Assembly (NCBI GenBank): GCA_903868285.1
Contig: CAIPUP010000152.1
Location: 1 to 12,032 of the forward strand
Length of the DNA stretch: 12,032 nucleotides
Reading direction: 5' to 3'
DNA from: an uncultured beta proteobacterium
GTDB lineage: Bacteria; Pseudomonadota; Gammaproteobacteria; Burkholderiales; SG8-39
This document shows positions 7,564-12,032 of the stretch, in pieces. Every line of letters starts with the position of its first letter. The stretch's first letter is position 1. The notes beneath the pieces were generated by a model, which ran no database searches, was not told the origin of the DNA, and saw only the letters and a list, made by a program, of their open reading frames with translations. The position numbers and the translations under genes were made by a program.

Positions 7564-7663
7564 ATTAAGCCGCGAATATTGTTTGCAATCACAAATAACT
7601 CATGCTTGAATCCGCGGACTGGAATTGGCGGCACCGTCATTGCCGTTCCCTTGCTGACTACCG

Positions 7664-7669
7664 AAGGAG
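7664..7669 (+). promoter_or_regulatory. Ribosome binding site deciding the monooxygenase start
   Basis: AAGGAG is followed after seven bases by ATG at 7677. The same frame is open from an ATG at 7602, but that start has no ribosome binding site and would add 25 residues unlike the family, so 7677 is preferred. Confidence 0.75.
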
Positions 7670-7676
7670 CCCACTC

Positions 7677-8936
7677 ATGGCCAGTGTTCTCGAAGCGGTT
7701 ATCGAAGAAGTTCGACCGAGCCCCGCATCCGCTGCCACGCCGCTACGGCCCTCGGCCGACGACCTGATCCAGCGCGCGCGCGGCCTGCTGCCCGCGCTCA
7801 AGCAACGGGCACAGGACACCGAACGCGCCCGTCGCGTCTCGGCCGATACCACGGCCATGATCCGCGAGGCCGAGCTGTACAAGATCATGCTGCCGGCGCG
7901 CTGGGGCGGCTTCGAATACGGCTATGCCGAATTCATGGACCTGATCATCGAGATCGGCAGCGGCTGTGCTTCCACCGGCTGGTGCTTCGGCCTGGCCAAT
8001 GTGCATCAATGGTTGGGCAGCCTGTTCCCGTTGCAGACCCAGGAAGAAATCTGGGGTGAAGACCCGACCGCACTGGTGTGCGGCTCCTACCCGCCGACCG
8101 GCGAGGCGCGTGCCGTGCCGGGTGGCTACATGCTGCGTGGCGACAAGTGGAGCTTTGCCTCCAACTGCGACAACTCTTCCTGGGCGCTGCTGGGCGTGTT
8201 GTTCCCGGCCGACGACGAAAACGGCGGCAAGCCCACGCCCGGCTTCCTGGCCGTGCCGCGCCATCAATACGAAATTCTCGACGACTGGCATGTGGTGGGA
8301 CTGGCTGGCACCGGCAGCAACACCATCGTCATCCGGGATGAGATCTTTGTGCCGCGCCATCGCATGCTGACCTTCCCGCAAGCCAGTTCGGGCAAATCGC
8401 CGGGCACTGCGGTGCATGCCAACCCGCTCTACAAGATGCCGTTTCTGGCAGCGGTGCCGATCTCCATCTGCTCGCCCGGCCTGGGTGCGCTGCAAGGTGC
8501 CATCAACGATTTCACCGAGATGGCGAGCGTGCGCGTGTCGCGTGGCGCGGTCACCGGTGGCGGCTCAAAGCTGGCTGAACTGCAATCGATACAGATTCGC
8601 CTGGCCGAAGCCGAATCCTGCCTGGACGCTGCCAAGTTGCTGTTCCGGCGCGATATCGAGGATGTGCAAAACAGCGTGGCGCGTGGCGAGAGCATCAGCG
8701 TCGATCAGCGCATCCGCAACCGGCGCGACCATGCCTTTGCCATCAAGCTGGCACGCCAGGGCATAGACGCGCTGTACGAGGCGGTTGGCGGCCACTACCT
8801 GCAGCTCAACACCTCGATCCAGCGTCACTGGCGTGATGTGCATGCCGTTTCCAAGCACATCAGCATGAACTGGGACTGGGTCGGCTCGATGGTCGGTCAG
8901 TACCGCCTCGGGCTGGAGCCGAAGGGTCAGTATTGA
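7677..8936 (+). CDS. Flavin-dependent monooxygenase, acyl-CoA dehydrogenase fold (HsaA/HpaH-C2 type)
   Basis: This 419-residue protein has the acyl-CoA dehydrogenase fold adapted to aromatic hydroxylation, as in HsaA of steroid degradation and the C2 oxygenase of 4-hydroxyphenylacetate 3-hydroxylase. Such oxygenases take reduced flavin from a separate reductase and ortho-hydroxylate phenols to catechols. Visible features are an N-terminal helical domain with RARGLLPALKQRA and EAELYKIMLPARWGGFEYGY (65-84), a central beta domain with GDKWSFASNCDNSSWALLG (155-173) and DDWHVVGLAGTGSNTI (202-217), and a C-terminal helical bundle ending in QRHWRDVHAVSKHISMN (382-398). This last segment, with its RDxHAxxxH pattern, is typical of the hydroxylase subgroup. 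No flavin reductase is present in the window. It diverges from the MarR/dioxygenase operon, so it probably produces the diols the dioxygenases cleave. The family is secure; the substrate is unknown, and indole or other heteroaromatic hydroxylation (IacA-like) remains possible. Confidence 0.87.
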   Translation: MASVLEAVIEEVRPSPASAATPLRPSADDLIQRARGLLPALKQRAQDTERARRVSADTTAMIREAELYKIMLPARWGGFEYGYAEFMDLIIEIGSGCASTGWCFGLANVHQWLGSLFPLQTQEEIWGEDPTALVCGSYPPTGEARAVPGGYMLRGDKWSFASNCDNSSWALLGVLFPADDENGGKPTPGFLAVPRHQYEILDDWHVVGLAGTGSNTIVIRDEIFVPRHRMLTFPQASSGKSPGTAVHANPLYKMPFLAAVPISICSPGLGALQGAINDFTEMASVRVSRGAVTGGGSKLAELQSIQIRLAEAESCLDAAKLLFRRDIEDVQNSVARGESISVDQRIRNRRDHAFAIKLARQGIDALYEAVGGHYLQLNTSIQRHWRDVHAVSKHISMNWDWVGSMVGQYRLGLEPKGQY

Positions 8937-10198
8937 GCCAGTCATCGCCTAGCCATCCATCACCGAACGACCCTTACGCCCCGTTTCGTATCCGCGACTA
9001 CCGTCTGCTGATGGCGACGGTGTTCATGCTGGCCTTCGTCTATCTGGCACAGGGCGTGGCCATCGGCTGGGATCTGTACGAGCGCACCGGTTCGGCGCTG
9101 GCGCTGGGGATGGTCGGCCTGCTGCAGTTCGCGCCAGTGATCCTGCTGTTTTTGCCGGCGGGGCAACTGGCCGACCGGCACGACCGGCGCAGCATGATGG
9201 CGCTGTCTCTGCTGGTGTGGATCGCCGGCAGCGCCAGCATGACCCTGGGCTCGCTCTGGAGCGCTGATGGCGGCGCGCTGTGGATCTATATCGGCGCTGC
9301 CATCAACTCGGCTGCCATGACGCTGAACCGCCCGGCGCGCGATTCAGTACTACCGCGCATCGTGCCAGCCGAACTGCTGGCCAAGGCAACCTCCTGGAAC
9401 GCCAGCCTGTACCAAATCGCCGCTGTGCTCGGACCGGCCGTTGCAGGCGGACTCATTGCACTGACCCATTCCGCCACCACCGTCTATGCCCTGAATGCGC
9501 TGTGCGGTGTGGCCTCGCTGCTGTGCGTGCTGGCGATGCGCCCACTGCCGGAAGACCCCTCGCGGCGCAGCCTGGCCTGGGGCGAGATGTTCGGTGGCCT
9601 GCGGCATGTCTGGCAGACCAAGATCATCCTCGGGCTGATGATTGCCGATCTGTTTGCAGTGTTGCTGGGTGGAGCGACGGCGCTATTGCCGGTGTTTGCC
9701 AAAGACATCCTGCAAGTGGGCGCAGGCGGACTGGGCTGGCTGTCGGCCGCGCCAGCCGTTGGCGCCGCGCTGGCAGCGGCGGTGCAAAGTCATCTGCCAC
9801 CGCAACAGCGACCGGGCGTGGTGTTCTTTCTGGCGGTGGCAATGTTCGGTGCTGCCACCGCTGCCTTTGGCTTGTCGACCAGCTACTGGCTGTCGTTCCT
9901 GTTGCTGGTGATCATCGGCGCCAGCGACATCGTCGCCGTGGTGATACGCCACACCGTGATCCAGCTCTATACACCCGATGAACTACGCGGCCGGGTGTCC
10001 TCGGTGGCACGGGTGTTCGTCAGCTCCTCGAATGAACTGGGTGCCTTCGAATCCGGCCTGCTGGCCTCGTTCACCACACCGGTGTTCACGGTGGTATTCG
10101 GCGGCCTGGCCACCATCAGCGTGGTGATTGCCTGCTGGCGCGCCTTTCCCGAGGCACGCAACATGCCGCCGCTGGACAAGTCACTGGGCAAGTCATAG
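8933..10198 (+). CDS. MFS transporter, EntS/DHA3-like
   Basis: This 421-residue membrane protein with about 12 hydrophobic segments carries the MFS loop 2-3 signature AGQLADRHDRRSMM at about residues 76-89. The segment LPRIVPAELLAKATSWNASLYQIAAVLGPAVAGG (about 140-173) and the late TPDELRGRVSSVARVFVSSSNELGAFESG region are typical of the EntS-like branch, which mostly contains exporters. It begins with TTG at 8933, overlapping the monooxygenase TGA in the string TTGA; AAGGG at 8922-8926 lies six bases before it. The four-base overlap implies translational coupling with the monooxygenase. It may export a toxic substrate or product, or take up the aromatic substrate; the sequence does not decide. 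The first 16 residues are Ser/Pro-rich and cytoplasmic. Confidence 0.88.
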   Translation: MSQSSPSHPSPNDPYAPFRIRDYRLLMATVFMLAFVYLAQGVAIGWDLYERTGSALALGMVGLLQFAPVILLFLPAGQLADRHDRRSMMALSLLVWIAGSASMTLGSLWSADGGALWIYIGAAINSAAMTLNRPARDSVLPRIVPAELLAKATSWNASLYQIAAVLGPAVAGGLIALTHSATTVYALNALCGVASLLCVLAMRPLPEDPSRRSLAWGEMFGGLRHVWQTKIILGLMIADLFAVLLGGATALLPVFAKDILQVGAGGLGWLSAAPAVGAALAAAVQSHLPPQQRPGVVFFLAVAMFGAATAAFGLSTSYWLSFLLLVIIGASDIVAVVIRHTVIQLYTPDELRGRVSSVARVFVSSSNELGAFESGLLASFTTPVFTVVFGGLATISVVIACWRAFPEARNMPPLDKSLGKS

Positions 10199-10224
10199 CG
10201 ATACTGGCGCGTTACGCGGCCGCT

Positions 10225-11205
10225 TCAGTTCGCCGTTGCGCCTGACTCTTTCACCACCTTCTGCCATTTGTCGAATTCGCTTTTGACATAGGCACCGAAC
10301 TCCTCCGGCGTGGTGGGCGTCGGGTCCACACCCGAGGACTGCAACAGCTGCTCGATCTCCGGCAGGCGCAGCATCTTCACGATCTCGTTGTTGAGCCGGT
10401 TGATGATCTCGCGCGGCGTGGCCAGCGGTGCCAGCAGACCCACCCAGACGATGGCCTCATAACCGGGCACACCAGCCTCGGCAATGGTCGGCACATCCGG
10501 CAACTGCGCCGAACGACGTGACGTGGTCACCCCCAGCGCCTTGAGCCGCCCGGCCTTGATATGCGGAATCGCGATCGGCGTACCGGGAAAGCCCAGCTTG
10601 ACGATGCCCGAGATCATGTCGGCCGTGGCAGGGCCGCTGCCCTTGTACGGCACATGATTGATATTCACTCCGGCCATGCTGGCAAACAGGGCGCCCACCA
10701 GATGCTGCGCACTGCCATTGCCGGAGCTGGCGAAATCGATCTTGCCCGGCTGCGCCTTGGCCAGCGCCACCAGTTCGCGAATGGAGTTCACACCGAGCGA
10801 GGGGTGCACCACCAGCACATACGGCCCGGAGGCAATTCGCGTCACCGGCGCGAAATCGTTGACGGCGTTGTAGGGAATGCTCTTGTACAGACCGGGCGTG
10901 ATGACATGCGGCGTAGCAGTGAGCAACAAGGTGTAGCCGTCGGGCTTGGCCTTGGCCACCGCATCGGCACCGATGATGCCGCCAGCACCCGGACGGTTCT
11001 CGACAAAGAACTGCTGCCCCAGACTCTCGGACAGCCGCTGCGCCACGATGCGCCCCGGCACATCGGTAGTGCCACCCGAGGACAACGGGATGATGATGCG
11101 CACCGGCCGTGAGGGATAAGTCTGGGCTGACACTGGAGCGACCCAGCACAGCAGCATGGACAACGCTGACACTGCAAACAGCAACTGCGAGATTTTGTTG
11201 CGCAT
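10225..11205 (-). CDS. Bug/TctC-family tripartite tricarboxylate transporter receptor
   Basis: This 326-residue periplasmic binding protein belongs to the Bug family common in Burkholderiales. A signal peptide is clear (MRNK start, hydrophobic core 8-23, cleavage after PVSA at 27), followed by the diagnostic YPSRPVRIIIPLSSGG (30-45) and later ENRPGAGGIIGADAVAKAKPDGYTLLL (69-95, including the ligand-loop region). GKIDFASSGNGSAQHLVGALF (154-174) and HVPYKGSGPATADMISG (184-200) are also family-typical. Two adjacent ATG codons (11208 and 11205) follow GAGGAGGG at 11211-11218; the second has the better spacing and is chosen. No TctA or TctB permease is in the window, so it may be an orphan receptor that uses distant membrane subunits or acts in sensing. 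The ligand is probably a carboxylate, possibly related to the TRAP substrate. Confidence 0.93.
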   Translation of the reverse strand: MRNKISQLLFAVSALSMLLCWVAPVSAQTYPSRPVRIIIPLSSGGTTDVPGRIVAQRLSESLGQQFFVENRPGAGGIIGADAVAKAKPDGYTLLLTATPHVITPGLYKSIPYNAVNDFAPVTRIASGPYVLVVHPSLGVNSIRELVALAKAQPGKIDFASSGNGSAQHLVGALFASMAGVNINHVPYKGSGPATADMISGIVKLGFPGTPIAIPHIKAGRLKALGVTTSRRSAQLPDVPTIAEAGVPGYEAIVWVGLLAPLATPREIINRLNNEIVKMLRLPEIEQLLQSSGVDPTPTTPEEFGAYVKSEFDKWQKVVKESGATAN

Positions 11206-11273
11206 CATTACCCTCCTCTTGCTCGAATCAGGCACGCAATCCGACGTACCCAGGCGGCCACCCTGTCTCTGCC

Positions 11274-12032
11274 CTAGCCGCGATACAGCGGTTCCGGCTG
11301 GGTGAACCAGGCATGCAGGATGTGATAGACCATTATGTAGTTCTTTTGCTGAAAACTGGCATGCGAGATACCGGCCATCACGGTGAACTGCTTGTCCGGA
11401 TTGGGCAGCTTTTTGTAGAACTCGATCAGGTCGTCGAACGAGGCAATGCCGTCATGCTCACCGCGCATGACGATGGTTGGCACGTTCAGCTTTTCCGGAT
11501 TCACCAGCGGCAGACGCGAGCACATGTCGACATAGGTGCCGGTGGGCATGGAATCATCAAACGACAAAATAGCATCGGCAAACGCTGATACGGTGGCCTG
11601 ATCGGCGGTGTCCGGATGATCGCGATTGAATACGCTTTGGACGAAGGCGTGATCGATCGGACGACGATTTTTTGCAATGAAATCCGGCAGTTTCTTCTTG
11701 CGCTCGGCCAGGGTCGGGCTGCCCTCGCCGGTCCAGACAAAGGCATCCAGCGCCAAACGCGCCACGCGCTCCGGATGCCGCTGGGCAAACACCGCCGCCT
11801 TCAGTGCACCAGAGGAAATGCCGTAGATCAGAAACTGCTTCGCGCCGGTGGTGCGGGTGATGTAGTCGGTCGCGGCTGCCAGATCGTCAGCGCCGTTCTC
11901 GATATTGAAATTGATATTGCGGTGCTTGTCGGACAGTCCATAGCCCTCGTTGTCCATGGTCCAGGTGTCGAAGCCACGCGCAGCAAACCAGTCCATCGGT
12001 GAAGAATCGGCACGCCCCGGCACCTCCAGATC
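11274..12032 (-). CDS. Alpha/beta hydrolase, C-terminal part (cut by window edge)
   Basis: The frame is open to the right edge, so the true start lies outside; 252 residues are visible. It begins after the first strands of the fold with DLEVPGRADSSPMDWFAARGFDTWTMDNEGYG. The nucleophile elbow is GISSG with Ser at visible residue 73. The acid is probably D194 in RGEHDG and the histidine H224 in AGISHASFQ, so the Ser-Asp-His triad is complete. A helical cap is likely between residues 100 and 175. Meta-cleavage product hydrolases such as BphD and HsaD belong to this fold and often sit beside extradiol dioxygenases, but their elbow normally reads G-N-S-M-G; the difference leaves esterase, lactonase or other C-C hydrolase roles open. 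Its stop lies 68 bases upstream of the Bug receptor start on the same strand, so the two may be co-transcribed. Confidence 0.85.
   Translation of the reverse strand, partial: DLEVPGRADSSPMDWFAARGFDTWTMDNEGYGLSDKHRNINFNIENGADDLAAATDYITRTTGAKQFLIYGISSGALKAAVFAQRHPERVARLALDAFVWTGEGSPTLAERKKKLPDFIAKNRRPIDHAFVQSVFNRDHPDTADQATVSAFADAILSFDDSMPTGTYVDMCSRLPLVNPEKLNVPTIVMRGEHDGIASFDDLIEFYKKLPNPDKQFTVMAGISHASFQQKNYIMVYHILHAWFTQPEPLYRG

Larger units (their letters stand above)
7441..7676. promoter_or_regulatory. Divergent control region between regulator and monooxygenase
   Basis: These 236 bases are clearly AT-richer than the surrounding coding DNA, especially 7491-7600. They hold the candidate MarR promoter, the two dyads listed separately, and a looser dyad TGTTTGCAATCA (7580-7591) centred on TTGCAA. 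I could not find a convincing promoter with both -35 and -10 boxes for the plus-strand pair. The remaining part (about 7600-7660) is leader with nothing recognised. Confidence 0.6.

Noticed and set aside
10199..10224. Possible bidirectional terminator between the convergent MFS and Bug genes
   Set aside because: Only a 4-base CGCG-TTA-CGCG stem is visible, with no T-run on either strand, so it is too weak to call.
11143..11205. Possible lipoprotein signal in the Bug receptor, from a Cys at residue 20
   Set aside because: The residues before the Cys (MLL) do not fit a lipobox, and a good signal peptidase I site (PVSA-Q) follows at residue 27.

Overview
The window looks like chromosomal DNA from a GC-rich betaproteobacterium, probably Burkholderiales. 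This rests on the even GC-rich coding bias, the Bug-family solute receptor (a family greatly expanded in that order) and a TRAP carboxylate transporter set inside an aromatic-degradation locus. This is inference; there is no rRNA or other marker gene. I see no mobile element, tRNA, CRISPR array or phage gene.

Layout. A long minus-strand gene run, read from right to left, starts with a MarR-type regulator (7440-6799). It continues through TRAP small permease dctQ, TRAP large permease dctM, TRAP receptor dctP, a CoA-acylating methylmalonate-semialdehyde dehydrogenase homologue (mmsA), two tandem paralogous type I extradiol ring-cleavage dioxygenases, and the beginning of a class II aldolase/adducin-family enzyme that leaves the window on the left. 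The gaps are 20-86 bases, so this is most likely one operon. Across an AT-rich control region (7441-7676) carrying several dyad-symmetric sites, a plus-strand pair diverges: a flavin-dependent monooxygenase of the acyl-CoA-dehydrogenase fold (HsaA/HpaH-C2 type), overlapping by 4 bases an MFS transporter that begins with TTG. Convergent to these on the right are a Bug/TTT-type periplasmic receptor and, upstream of it, an alpha/beta hydrolase cut by the window edge.

How the parts fit (inference). The genes suggest catabolism of an aromatic, probably carboxylated, compound. TRAP and Bug receptors capture the acid, the flavin monooxygenase ortho-hydroxylates a phenol to a catechol, the two extradiol dioxygenases open the ring, the alpha/beta hydrolase may split or de-esterify an intermediate, and the class II aldolase (or decarboxylase) plus MmsA-like dehydrogenase may carry fragments to pyruvate and acyl-CoA. 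The usual lower meta-pathway genes (hydratase, DmpG/BphI aldolase, DmpF/BphJ acetaldehyde dehydrogenase) and the monooxygenase's flavin reductase are absent from the window. The substrate cannot be named from sequence alone. The MarR protein is the obvious candidate to sense it and control both divergent arms.
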